Notes under the pieces: model-generated
What the model saw: only the letters and a program-made list of their open reading frames with translations
Database searches by the model: none
Told to the model about the DNA's origin: nothing
Made by a program: the position numbers and the translations under genes
Part shown: piece by piece, positions 51,307-63,527 of the stretch
How positions within the stretch are numbered: position 1 is the first letter of the stretch
How the letters are laid out: each line of letters opens with the position of its first letter
Assembly (NCBI GenBank): GCA_000181795.3
Contig: CM012955.1
Location: 13,894,191-13,958,190 of the forward strand
Source of the DNA: Trichinella spiralis
Taxonomy: Eukaryota; Nematoda; Enoplea; Trichinellida; Trichinellidae
DNA: 64,000 bases
Direction of reading: 5' to 3'

Positions 51307-54300
51307 TGTTGCGCAGGTTGATATTCCAATTTGTCACTTGCAACAAACAAGCATGCGATGCACCGGCCGGTAGGTTGTTTATTGAAACGTACGTATGTAT
51401 GTATGAAGTATGTTGTTGCACGTTGTACATGCATACATGCACATGTATATATATATATATATATGTATATATATAAGCTGTTGGACAATGTGTCCTCAGT
51501 ATGCAGATTGTGCTGCTCTTGTTAAACTTGTCCTAACCTACTGTTCCTAACCGTCTGGTTTAACCCGATGCGGCATCAACTTTGATCCGGATGCTTGTGA
51601 CTGTTGACCCCAGTCCAGTTTTTGACAGCATGCTACTTGTTTTCCAGACACACACAACGACTGTTGTTGAAACCGTCCAGTTGCATAAAATGCACAAACG
51701 ATCATCACATTCAATCGACAACAGTGGATGCAGGACGTGGAATAAAATTTTGGCGGGAAAATGCCAACGCCCAATCCAACGTTCGGACAATTGGAAACGA
51801 ATTTGCATGATAAAGTGGACACAATTTGTGTTGAAGAAGTGAAAAAATTTTTTTCAACACATTCCAAACCCATTTTCCGTTGCGTCAAATAAATGAAAAA
51901 TGGAAACATTCAGAAAATTTCTGTTGGCAAAGAAAACGGCTGCTAGTGGAGCCGGTTGAAAAAAGCTTCTGCTGACGTCATCGGGAGAAGCAACTTTTCA
52001 TTGGACCATTTTTTTTTTCTTCCCTTCAAATTTTCACCCCTCCCTCCCCTGCCCCCCTCCTCAAGAAAATGTGAATGAAAAGAAGAAACACTTGTCAATT
52101 CAAGTATTCCAATATTTCGTTGGCGTACTTTCCACAACGCCACTTCTGACGCATTGTGTAAAATGTATTTGACAAAAATATGCATTTTTTTCCCCTAATT
52201 TTTCAAACGCTTCAAAGTTATAGTTCACTTTTTACAACAATTCAACTTCCAACATTCTCATTTGAAAATTATGCAAAAATAAATGCGACTTATCACTAAT
52301 ATGAATAAATATAAATTTCCATCATTTGATATTCAAAACCACATCTCAATTATATACTGATAATCTTATTCATAATTGCAAATTTGAGAGCAATAAATTT
52401 TAACAATGTACATTATTGATGTCACGTGTCTAATTTAAACAAATTAAAAACCAATCGAACACCAACAAAACCAGTCATTGTTTGTTCATTATAAAATTGT
52501 TCATTTATTATTCAAAGTTGTCAAATCATTTTTCATATTCAAACTTGTAAAGTTTCATTTATTTAACATAACTTTTTTTTCCTTTTCAACATCTGATGAA
52601 TAAATCTTTACTTTACATCAATTTCATGTCAAGTTGAAATGGAAAAAAGCGAACAGGTTTTCACCAGAAGCTACATGCATGCATACATACGTATATATAT
52701 ATATATATATATATGCATACGTATAATGAATTAGAGCCAAGCAAGCCTAGTTGATTATATTTTTTCTTGTCAAGACATTTAAAATGAAATTTTGCTTTTA
52801 TGCAAAAAAACAACAATCTTGCTTGATGTTTATCACATTTTGAATATGTTCGACAACTTGATTGTCGTAAAGTGTTGTTTACTTCCATAAGCAAACAGTG
52901 CTTAATGATGTTATTCTGAAGCTTCAAACTGGAATTACCAAAAACACAAATGATTTCAATTTGAAAAGCACAACGTGTCCTGCTATTGACTACGGTGAAA
53001 ATATTTCTCAAATTATGCTTTTCATTGAATGTCAAAGTTTCAAAATTCTACATTTGGATCAATAAATCACGCTCGCTTAGTTCAATTAATTAATGAAAGC
53101 TTCGTGAAAAGAAAAAGCGTTATGTCAATTTGCTCTAATGCGTACGATTGTTGGAAAACGTTTGCATCTTTATGAAGAATAATTTATACTCGAATTTTCA
53201 TATTTCTCAAATAAAAAAGCAAACAATTTTACTTCTTTTCAAAATCTCATATATTAAGAAAAAAAAAGTAACAAAACCAAGCCAGATTAAAATTGCTAAT
53301 TTGATATTTCTTTGCTTTGGCATTAATACATTAATTGTATATTATTGAGCATCTTATTTGAAGATTAATTTTTGAATAAATTTCACTACCTACTTTGAAA
53401 GTGAAATACCATCCACACACACAACTAGGAAAGTGTTCATTAATTATTAACACGTTGAAATTCATATGTATTATAATTCATATTTTGACAAATTTTTTAA
53501 AACTAAGAACACCTATATCTTGCAATTGAAGAATATATATTCGAAATAATATTGCACCAAAAGTGTTCATGTATACTGTACAATACAAATGTTGTAACAA
53601 AAGAGACAGAGAATAAAAAAATGAAATATTTTTTTTTTGATTGAAGCATGCTGCATACCTGATGTCATCATTGGCACTGTCGATTTAAAATCGCACGTAA
53701 TGGCAGGGAAGAATGGAAATGCGACGAATACCGACGTGAAATGCTTAAGCTCAAAGCAAAAAAAAAAACAAATTTTCCAAATCTCACGACCAAGACGTGT
53801 GGAACAGGTAAACTTTAAGTGAAAAACACCCTGAAAAAGTGTTCTGCTTTTCAAAAATAGATGTGACAATTTAACAAAAACTCAACCAACCCTGTCCGTA
53901 GCCCCATTTTATTCGCATCCTGTTGGATTGCATTCACATTGCAATCCATTATGCAATTTTATGGCTCAACATTTGCACACGCGTGGATACTTTTCAATTC
54001 GAACAATGCAATGGGAGATGTGGCATTTTTTTTGTTGTGCAAATTTTATACGGGATTTCAAATTTTCATATCAAAATTCTCCTCCTTTCCAACAAACACT
54101 GGATCTTTGCATATTTCAAAGTGCAATTGATCGATCAGTAAGTCGCTCTTTGAAACTGACTGAACAAAAATCATAGAACAATAAGCGTCACGCATAAAAT
54201 CATAGCTTTTCAAGCGGAACCGTCTCAACGTTGCAAAACAATTAATGCCAATCATTTGCCATTTAATCTCACATTTCATAAATGCAATATTTTAAATCGA

Positions 54301-55335
54301 AAAAACAAAAATAAAATACATATAAAGAACATTTTCATCCAAAATTTTTTTTCAAAATTTCATAGCACATATAAAAATTTCAATCGGATGATATGAAAAA
54401 AGTAGGTTTTTAATTACCAAAAAAAAACATTTCATATTTATATTTAACAGTATGAAATTTCAACACTGAGACAACTACTTGAATATCTTTATCTGTATTC
54501 AAGAAAAAAAAACAGAGAAAAGAAAAATCAAAACACGTCATAATAAAAACCTGTTTCAGTGATCGGCTTGTTATTATCCATAAAATTACAGTAACCAAAA
54601 AGTGTTTTCTCAGTGTACAAGACGAAAAAGGTGATAAATATTGAAAATGTTAAATTCAAAATATGCGCAAACCCACCTGCAATGCATTTTTCTATTCATT
54701 AATGACATTTGAAATTGCACTACTGATTGTGAACTGTGCTTTTGTTGAAATTGTTCATAACATAAAAATTCAAAATGATTCACCACAAAAGCTGAATTAT
54801 AGTCAATAATTTATCACTCGAGTTGCATGTTATTTTTAATAAAATGCTCTGATATATAATGAACGAAGTTTGCTTTCAGTTTATCGACAAACAATTTAGC
54901 CATTATTGCAAAGAGAAAAGTTCATACAAACGATTGAATAATACAAATTCAAGATTATCAAATAAACATTACAATAAACAAAACGCCAACGATCAGCTGA
55001 AATGAACAATTTTCAGAGTTGCATAAATTATTCCACATAGTAAATGTTCATTTTTGTCAATACAATTAATTTGTGCATATTCAATTTTGTTCACGAAACA
55101 ATTTACTGAAGAGCAGCAGATTATTTTCAAAATGACAGTGCACAAAATAAATCTGAAATTTATTTCTTTTAACTTGTTGTTGTATTTGTATGACAATTCA
55201 ACTGGATTATCGTATCATATTCCGATTTGCATACTGAGCAAAACATATAAAATGATACTAAATGTGGAAAACTTTCAAATTCCATCTTCACAACTATAAA
55301 ACATAAACAGAAAATTGTCATAAAAATTTCATCAG
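51307..55335. other. SLC4 upstream region and AT-rich spacer
   Basis: 51340-52100 is richer in G+C and contains TGACGTCA at 51973-51980 and an inverted CCAAT (ATTGG) near 51990, a plausible SLC4 promoter. From 52200 on the DNA is AT-rich, with (TA) tracts near 51447-51475 and 52691-52713. No gene is recognised; open frames such as 52661-53035 run through microsatellites. Confidence 0.45.
52691..52713. repeat. (TA)n microsatellite flanked by ATGCATACGTA motifs
   Basis: TA tract bordered on both sides by near-inverted CATACGTA sequences, so the whole 52675-52726 stretch can fold back. Confidence 0.7.
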
Positions 55336-55503
55336 ATGGAAAATTACACTTGTCGGTCCAAGCTGCCGTGTCGAATTAACAAAATTTACCATCATGACCT
55401 GATTAATGTCGACCAGATCAGTTCATTGTACAGACACATTGAAATGACACTTGTGACGCCGAAATGTAATTATTCCAGGTCTTCCCTGCCCACGCGACGC
55501 TGA
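55336..55503 (+). CDS. Possible cysteine-containing small ORF, 55 codons, unrecognised
   Basis: ATG at 55336 to TGA at 55501. The sequence begins MENYTCRSKLPCRINKIYHH and ends PKCNYSRSSLPTRR. It stands out because G+C and codon variety rise sharply here against the AT-rich surroundings, and TTTCATCAG just before the ATG looks like an acceptor, so it may be an exon. An overlapping frame (PCPRDAECNCKY) is also cysteine-rich, so the coding frame is uncertain. No family recognised. Confidence 0.22.
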   Translation: MENYTCRSKLPCRINKIYHHDLINVDQISSLYRHIEMTLVTPKCNYSRSSLPTRR

Positions 55504-56916
55504 ATGTAACTGCAAATACATACCGATAAACAATGCTTGCAACCATCACATCGACAATACAGACACTTCAAGACAAAATATCCAATCAACACAACTTATT
55601 CAATGCAAATGAAAAACAGATAACTAACAAAGAAAATTCAGACACAAAAATTTTCTACAATTCAAAAAAGTGAATATCAAAAAAACAACAACAATCAATT
55701 CACAACTCATAACTCTTTTCATTCATATTTCCACTTCTCCAGGTAAAATACTCAAATAATTGCATACTGTGCTAAAAAAGAGAGGGAATTTTCACTACAC
55801 TTTAAACTCGAAAAAACGTAGCCAAACAATGGTCGCTGCAATTTCAAAAAATAATATAATAAATTTTCAAAAGGGAAAGAAAAATTCAAAAAATAAACAA
55901 ACGCCTTGGTGAAAATATAAATATTCCACAAAAGATTCAAATGTTTCAAAATAATTCTTGATTCTCATTAAAAATATACGATACTACCATGTTTGAAGAA
56001 CGTTGTTCTATGTAAAAAATAATGTACTTGAATATGGAATGGAAATCAGTTAATCATGAGATTCTTCATTGAAAATAATTTTCAAGAATTGCTTTTCATA
56101 ATTATCAAATCAATTTTTAACATCTACACATTAATGCGCTATTCACAAACATTGTCATCTGACCACTCGTCGACAAGTGATTCAGATATATTGCGAATGC
56201 TACTAATGAAATCAACTTTTCCTTTTTGAGAATTTCATAACAATATTTCCGTTCTAATTCATAAACGGTTGCACATCTATTTGCTAAATGTATAATTTTC
56301 GAATATTATTTTCAACATCATACGAACAATCCTGAACAACCGTACAGATGCTGCGTTTCAGCAGAAATACATTTCGCCTCAAATTTCATTATTAAAAGAG
56401 TGACGGATAAGTCAATTTTATAAAATAAGCACGTTTCCTGAAGCATAAACATGTATTGACTCAATTTCCTTGGCCCCTGCGGCAACGCATATTTCTAATA
56501 ACTGCTCTGAACGTGAGCAGCACTAGCAGTGTAAAGTATTTCGAACTATATAATTTATCAGTTCTTTATTACCGTTTAATTTGACACAGAAAGATCAACG
56601 CAACATTTTATCATATTTATTAGCAATTACTGCGCATTTAATACACTGTGAATTTCAAATAACATCGTTTTCAATCACTTACATGTGGAATACAAAAAGC
56701 AAACTAATGAAGTAATTACAATTTATTAAGTGTATATTATACAGTGGTCTTTGAAGAAAACGTTGTAATGCGGAAAGAGTTCAGGTGAGCAATTTGCGTT
56801 TATTCTTTTCCTTGAGAAGAATGAAGAAAAAGTTCATTTTAGTAAACTTGTACGTCAGACATTTTTGTACTCCATGATTCACAAGATATCCATCAATCTG
56901 GGACAATATGCCATAT
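55504..56916. other. AT-rich spacer without recognisable features
   Basis: Nothing gene-like seen; open frames are short, asparagine-, lysine- and phenylalanine-rich. Confidence 0.5.
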
Positions 56917-56994
56917 GTCATAATATTGCCCATGAATATCCCCACAGAGATCCACTGGGATCTCATAAGGTGGAAGAAGACTGTTCAATGAATC
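56917..56994 (-). pseudogene. Protein phosphatase 1 catalytic-subunit fragment
   Basis: The minus strand reads IPVDLCGDIHGQYYD, matching the PP1 segment LKICGDIHGQYYD that carries the metal-binding GDIHG motif. The frame is closed by stops on both sides within 30 codons. The downstream GGFPP/GDYVDRG motifs are not found in the following 200 nt in any frame, so this is an isolated relic. It lies about 390 bp from the METTL13 relic. Confidence 0.5.
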
Positions 56995-57266
56995 TTACGC
57001 CTCAAAAATCCAATTATTTGTTGTTTTCAGCAAATGCCTAATGGTTGGCACCATTATGATTCTCCAACATGCATGCTGTATTCACAATGCAATAGCCATA
57101 AATGACCAACATAAATCTGAGCTGAAGCCACTGCAGATCTGAACATCCACTATCGTAATATATCTGTTATTACGAATGTGTTACCATGATCTTCGTCGAA
57201 GATAAACCCAGTTCCAGCAATATGTAAGCTTTTCTAGAGAACAGTCCACAGATCGGATTACCATAG

Positions 57267-57322
57267 GTGGGCATTATGTGCTGCCCAAATGGTATACTCT
57301 GTCAAGTTGAAGCAGCCATAAC
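57267..57322 (+). repeat. 56-bp direct repeat, left copy
   Basis: Differs from 57770-57825 at three positions only. The two copies bracket the METTL13-like relic. Confidence 0.85.
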
Positions 57323-57380
57323 TATACATAGTGAATAGTAAATGTACAATAGTGAGTTTGTTCAATTCCAGAATCACAGG

Positions 57381-57771
57381 TACGGCGAATTTCGCAAATT
57401 CGGCAGTGTGCTGATGAAATATCTGAAACGTTCGGACGAGATTTCGCAAATTGGTTGCGGATCGTCTTGCTTGGCCGATTCGTTGTAGGACAACGGATTC
57501 AAGAACATCGTCAGCATCGACATCGTGCGGTCGGTGATCCGGAAGCAAATTTACCGCAAACGAAAGCGGCGTCCTGAGTTGACGTTTAGCAGTGGCGATG
57601 CTACAAAATTGGAATATGCGGACCAATTATTCAGTGCAGTCTTGGACAAAGGCAAAATTGATGCAATGATGTCTTGGAAAACGGAAAAATGCCTCGATAC
57701 AGCCAAAGCAATGTTCGCCGAAGTTGATCGCGTATTGAAAACAAATGGCCGATATATTATTCTGTCATTGT
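57381..57771 (+). pseudogene. mettl13: METTL13-like methyltransferase, intronless and interrupted by a stop
   Basis: One frame encodes YGEFRKFGSVLMKYLKRSDE, then ISQIGCGSSCLADSL (the SAM-binding IGCG motif), stop, DNGFKNIVSIDI, RRPELTFSSGDATKLEYAD, VLDKGKIDAM and VDRVLKTNGRYIILSL. This matches the first methyltransferase domain of METTL13, which methylates translation elongation factor 1A. An in-frame TAG at 57486-57488 replaces a codon between motif I and the DIS-like strand. There are no introns over 390 nt, unlike the other genes here, and both the N-terminal start and the C-terminal half are missing. A processed or segmental pseudogene is the best reading. Confidence 0.8.
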
Positions 57772-57825
57772 GGCCATTATGTGCTGCCCAAATGGTACAC
57801 TCTGTCAAGTTGAAGCAGCCGTAAC
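57770..57825 (+). repeat. 56-bp direct repeat, right copy
   Basis: GTGGCCATTATGTGCTGCCC...GCAGCCGTAAC; about 95% identical to 57267-57322. It starts exactly where METTL13 similarity ends. Confidence 0.85.
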
Positions 57826-59618
57826 AGGAGACCACTGTCACTTCCACGGCTATTCCTTTCTCTTGATTGTGTCGACTGTTTATTTCATGATCGGCGCAGA
57901 GACTATAGAACGAGGTGTGGAATCATGATGGTTTCCAACGTCCCATACAATTAACATTATGAATAAAGCCTGTAAACCATGGGTCACTGATATACGTGAC
58001 CAATTCACGTGACAGTTGATCGTATCGAGATGACTGTAAGAATTCTCATTGGCGTCCAGTGTAAATTGTAATGGGGACGTTTTTTTCGGATGCCAAACTA
58101 TCTGATCCTTCCTTATTCAGATTTACTTATCTTCCTATTTACAGACTGTATTACTTTGGCCTTTCTGATTTCTTCTACGATATTATACCGTCTTTGCTGC
58201 TTCCTTTTTTTCTCTGTTTTTCTGAGAAAAATTTTTCACTGACTCCATACCCAATTGAATCATACGCATCTGTAATTATATAACTTTCAATCCTGATTAT
58301 CTTTCTCATCTGGCTCACTTGGGCCACACGAGTATAGTACTCATATTCCAGTATTATAAAGATCATAAATGAAACTGCAAATATAGTCTAGCTGAAATGC
58401 ATTGCCATCTCATAAAAAAGTACTGTTTTTACCACTATCCTTTCTTTTGATGCGTCACTGCTGCNNNNNNNNNNGAATGATTGCCTTTAAGCAGGTTCCA
58501 GTAATGGATGTATTGATGTGGTACTTGTGTGTCTGCAGCATCTATAAGAAACAAAAAAATATAGGGATTGGAATATTTCAATGTTAGTAATAATAGCGGA
58601 AAAACCAAATTTATTAGTCATATTGGGTAAATTAAGCATCGAATATCTGCACATTGTTGAATATCATTTACCTGTTAATTATAGACGATATGCAAGAGTG
58701 TGATTACATTTGCGCACCGCCTCTTATGACTACCAACAAACTAACTGACCACGAAAGCGACATTCTGCAATATTGTATGATAGTACGTAAAGTACGGTTT
58801 GGGAAAACAACCTAATTTTTGATGAGTAAGAGCGTAATAGCATAAATTAAAAGTGATCTTTTATTAATTTGTTTGCTAAAATGAAAGCTATTTTGCTTAA
58901 AGGCATGTAATGTGATGAGCAATGCAAATAGTATGAAAATTCATTTCATCAAGTTCATATGGCATATTAGAATCTACAATTAGTTGTGAAAAAATTGAAA
59001 TTGCTATTCCTGATACTGACTGCACGCCATGCAAAATATTTTACATTATTATCAAATATTTAGGCGGAAAATAACTTTATAAGAAAAGAGGAAGGACTAG
59101 TTAAGTAATGGACAATGCAATTTTATTACATACCTTCTCTAAAGGATCCATAAAAGAAATTCCATTTTTCATTCTCATTACTGGAAATTATTAATTTTGC
59201 TCTGACATCCAAGCATAGAATGAATGTCAGTAACAGAAAATAGAAACCTGCTAGTTTCCAGCTGGCCTATTGTTGAAGTCCTATAATCATAACATATAAA
59301 ACATAACTTATTTTTGAGTCATAGATGATTTGGGCGAGTAAAATTCAAAATGCTGCTTGACTGATGGTCATATCACACTAATATAATGAATTGCTAACCA
59401 CAGAGAGCCCATTTTGAAGAGATGTACAAGACTAGGTAAACAATATAAAAAGAATATCACATTGACTCTGGTGTAGTAAGAGCGTAATGGCCTAAGAGTA
59501 ATGGAAAACCTAAGGCAAGAAACATTTGAATCATTCTTGACAGTTTCTCAAATGCCCATCATTTAGTGTAAGACTGTTCTCCGAGCATTGCTAAAAGAAT
59601 TTCATCTACAGGAATATT
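57826..59618. other. AT-rich spacer with assembly gap
   Basis: Contains ten N at 58465-58474. No gene recognised on either side of the gap. Confidence 0.5.
58465..58474. other. Assembly gap (10 N)
   Basis: Ten consecutive unknown bases; the real gap length cannot be inferred. Confidence 1.
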
Positions 59619-60702
59619 CAAAATTAAAAACCTTGTTCACTGAATTTTACTGAATTATGACAATTCACAGATAAGAATTTTCCAAATTATCACATTAGAA
59701 GCCTATTTTTGTGCAATATGCCTGTGATTTTATTCTATAAATTTCAAATGATCAAACCGAAAGCTTTATTAAATTTCTCAAAAAATCATCAATTGCGGAT
59801 TATAAAAAATTTACATACCTATAATTGGCACACAATTGCTTGCAATAATCATAAAATTATTTTACAATATGCCGTAGTTCTGAGAAGCATGGAAGAAGTT
59901 TCACCGTACAAACTGGTGGATACCTTTAAAGATTCGAATTTATACCATGCATGAGCCCAATAGTTTGAAATGAATTGTGAATTTATTTAATTTCATAGCA
60001 TTTGTAATGAAGGTTTACCCTGGGCGACTACATATTGTTCTAATTATGGAAATCACGTTGCATCGTTGTTACTTGACGATAATAAATTCAAATAGCCACG
60101 TATGTGGCATATACAAGGAGTTTAATCAATGACAAAGATGGTGAACGGGAATGGATGCAATGAAATGTTTACTTTTTATCAAAGTAAACGTTACCATGCT
60201 TTCATTTTGATTCGCAGCAATTAATGATCAATTTAAATGCAGTAATTTCAGAAATTTAATTCAACTGATAGTAAAAAAATATACATTGGTAAACATCTAA
60301 CAGGTTTGATGTCTAAAATGTTTCATGTGCAGAAATTGGCAGTCATTCTGGCCGTTTGAAGAGAGTTTCTGATGGGCGACGTCCTGATGTATTAAAATAT
60401 GAGGAACTTCAATTTTAGAACCCATTTATTCCAAAACTACTGTGCAGTTTAAGGCAAAACTCTCCAGAACACTATCTTCATCAATATAGAACTATAATAA
60501 TCAGAAAAAGTCTAAATTTGGAAAACAAATTTTTCGCCGATTTTCGCCAAAACAACCAAGTCTATAGTCCATGAAATTTTGCAATTTTCGAGAAAAATTT
60601 TTTTCTTTATAAATCAAGAAATTAATTTATTGCGGTAGAGAATTATTCGTTGACTATTATAAAATTATCTAGACGGTTCCTGATTGCGTCATTTTTGAGA
60701 TA
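59619..60702 (+). repeat. 1.28-kb diverged tandem repeat, unit 1
   Basis: Starts AAAATTAAAAACC and shares long matching stretches with 60896-61980, for example TTTGTAATGAAG...CCTGGGCGACTACATATT and GCATCGTTGTTACTT, in the same order and spacing (offset about 1277 bp). Divergence is roughly a fifth to a quarter by eye. It carries an 81-codon frame at 59709-59954. Confidence 0.8.
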
Positions 60703-60895
60703 AAACAAAAAAGTAAAACTGAGATAAGATTTTAACGGTATGGAATTGAAAAGGAATGAAATATGAAAGTTCAGTAATTGAGCATATGAAATTGTTTCAT
60801 TAAATTTTACAACAGAACTATCAATGTTTTCAACCGTAAAAAGGAATTTATTTTTAAAATAATTGTTCCTGATTTTCATTTAAGCAACAGTAACT

Positions 60896-61980
60896 TTCAA
60901 AATTAAAAACCTTTGTTCACTGAATGTTTTGATTAATTGCAATTCAGAGATAAGAGTTGCCAAAAATTATCATATTGGAAAGGTATTTTCGTGCAATATG
61001 CAGTGTTTTTATTTCACAATTTTTAAATGTAAAAACCGACGACTTTATCAAATTACTCAAAAAATCATTGATTGCGTGTTATTGAAAATTTACATACCTT
61101 TAAATGGCACAGAATTGCTTGCTGTAATCGCAAAATCATTTTACAATACGCTGCAGTTTATGACAAGCATGGAATATGTTCCTCTGTACTTATTACTGCA
61201 TACCTCTAAACATTCCAACAAATACCATGTATGAGCCCAATAATTTGACATCAATTGTGAATATATTTGTTTTCCTAGCATTTGTAATGAAGTTTCACCC
61301 TGGGCGACTACATATTATACTAATTATGCAAATCGTCATTGCATCGTTGTTACTTAGCGAAAGTTCAATCAAATAGCCACACAAGTAGTATCAATCAGAT
61401 ACGTAATCAATGAAAAACATGGCAATTAGGATCACATTCCAGAAAATGTTTGCTTTTCAACAAACAAAACAGTTACAACGGATATGTTTTCATTCGAAGC
61501 AATTAATGATTAGTTAAAAGCAATAATTTCAGAATTTCAGTTGATCGTAAAAAATCAGTAAATTAGTAGAAATCTGATGGAATCCATATCAAAAATGTCT
61601 CATGTGCTGTAATTGGCAGTAATTGCTGCCGTTGAAAGAGATTTACTGATGGAAAAATTCCCTATGTATTAAGATAGGCAGTAGACAGCTTTGGAGTGCA
61701 TTTATTCTACAACTATTGGGTTTTTTCTAATGGAACTAATGGCACAACGTTATTGGTAATCATTGTGAATGTATAGAAATAAAAAAAGCTCCAAATTTCG
61801 AGCAAAAGACTTTCGGCGAATTTTGCAAAAGCACCTAGTCTATTGCCCATGAAATTAGTAATTTTCGAGAAAAACCTTTTTCTCCAAAAATTGACTTTAT
61901 GAACATCAATCTTTCGAAACGATTAAAAGAGTACAATAAACGTATCCCAGCGGTTCCCGGTTGCGTATTTCTCGAGACAT
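60896..61980 (+). repeat. 1.28-kb diverged tandem repeat, unit 2
   Basis: Second unit of the duplication, with a 101-codon frame (60929-61234) ending at the homologous stop (YHV against YHA in unit 1). No known protein family. It may be part of an unclassified mobile or satellite-like element. Confidence 0.8.
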
Positions 61981-61992
61981 CCCGAAAAAAGT

Positions 61993-62170
61993 GGGAAGCA
62001 TACCTATGTATTAAAATAGGCAATATTCTAAATTTAGAGGCCGTTTATTCCACAACTACTAAGTAGTTTGGGTTGAAAATACAGAAAGCACTTTCTTTTA
62101 TCAATATGAAACTATATCGATCAAATAAATTCTAAATTTTGAAAACAACGTTTTTACCGATTTGCTCAAA
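61993..62170 (+). repeat. Partial third unit of the tandem repeat
   Basis: Resembles 60381-60556 of unit 1: TGTATTAAAATA, TTTATTCCA.AACTACT, TTTATCAATAT.AACTAT and TTTT.CCGATTT appear in the same order. Confidence 0.6.
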
Positions 62171-62674
62171 ATGACTTTTATTTAATTTTGATTTGGTTGG
62201 TTCCTCATTTAATTATGCAAGTACTTTCATGATTATTCCTTATTTTTATGTTTGATAGAACCTGTTGCAAACAAAAGTGTCTATATTCATCCCATGATTC
62301 ACACACAGGTGAACTGTATTTATTCCATGAGACCTCAGTCTATCTCAGATAAGTTACTGCGCTGTAACTCATCAGACTCATCAAGTACAAAAGCTATCGA
62401 TTCATTTTCTCAAACTTTTATTTCGACAGGTGGCAAAAGATACAGAAATAGAAATTGAAGTACACTATTGATTATACAGTGAACAGCGCTCGCACGCGCT
62501 ACGACACCTCATTGCTCTAACTGCAACAATAACTGTGAACTCTTCCACACCACTACAAATACATAAACATACACATATATATTTTTTTTATTTATTGCTA
62601 TATGTTGCAATTGTTTACAACTGTTGTTAGTTCGAAAATCAAAACGTGCATGAGCTACGATTGCTCTGTAGAAG
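62171..62674. other. Spacer between repeat block and transposase relic
   Basis: No gene recognised. The 68-codon frame at 62252-62458 is serine-rich and could be decayed transposon sequence, but I cannot show it. Confidence 0.4.
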
Positions 62675-63527
62675 TTGCTTGCAGTTTGTGATTATCACCC
62701 AATTGCGTGGATGACAAGAAATATTTTTGCATGCTGGCATGATAAGAGATTTATTCCTCACATTAAGGAATACCATCAGAAGACAAAAAAATCAAGCAAA
62801 ATACTACTCATAATTGACAATGCTCCTCACCTCAGTAGCGAATTAATAGAACATGAAAATGGCTTGCACAAAGTTGTGTGTTTCCACCTAATATTCCACC
62901 TAATTGCTTGCTCAGCCAATGCATCAAGCTGTTATTCAAAGTTCAAAAAAGCGGTATAGGAAGGAGCTCTTGCAAAGAATTGGCCTTTCAGATGCTGACG
63001 GAGACAATATGGTGTCACAGCATAGGAGCATAAATTTGAAAGATTGCTCCTACATAACTGTGCAAGTGTGGAGCTGGATTTCAGGATCACCTTCGATCGT
63101 ATTATAGAATAAACCACTTGGTTACAATAAAGAATGCGTAATCTAGTCGACAGATTACGATGATGACTTTTCAGGTGTGAAAGTAATGGTCAAATATCCT
63201 GAGTTATTGTAGGATGAAGTCGAGTAGTTGCTAATCGTTGAGGATACCCCATTACTTGGAACATTAACTGAGAATAAAATACTCGAAGCAGTGGCAAACG
63301 ATTAAAATGGAGATGTCGATGTGTCTGATAAACAAAATGAACGGTTGGGCCATTCAAAAGCATATTCTTGCCTTAAAATCGTTTTCAAGTGGATGAAACA
63401 GCAGAAAGAATTCAGCGCTACTCAACTGATGCTAATGAGACATATTTGTCATGTCCCTGCAAAGAAGAAGCTAACGTCGTTCAAACAGAAGCGTACTGCT
63501 GATTATATAGAATATGACACAAACTAA
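62675..63527 (+). mobile_element. Decayed pogo/Tigger-type (DDE superfamily) transposase
   Basis: Successive fragments in different frames follow the Tigger/jerky order. 62675-62890: W.DKRFIPHIKEYHQK...KILLIIDNAPHLS, where D of IDNAP is the second catalytic acid. 62904-63107: SQPMHQAVIQSSKKRYRKEL, normally QPMDQGVI..FK..YR. 63321-63527: a helical C-terminal part ending in a frame stop. The acidic residue expected in QPMDQ is H here, frames shift near 62890, and several stops lie between 63107 and 63321. The element is inactive. Terminal inverted repeats were not found; the N-terminal DNA-binding region is missing or unrecognisable. Confidence 0.7.

Noticed and set aside
52661-53035. 124-codon minus-strand ORF
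   Set aside because: Its C-terminus is a translated TA microsatellite and the rest matches nothing and lacks splice context.
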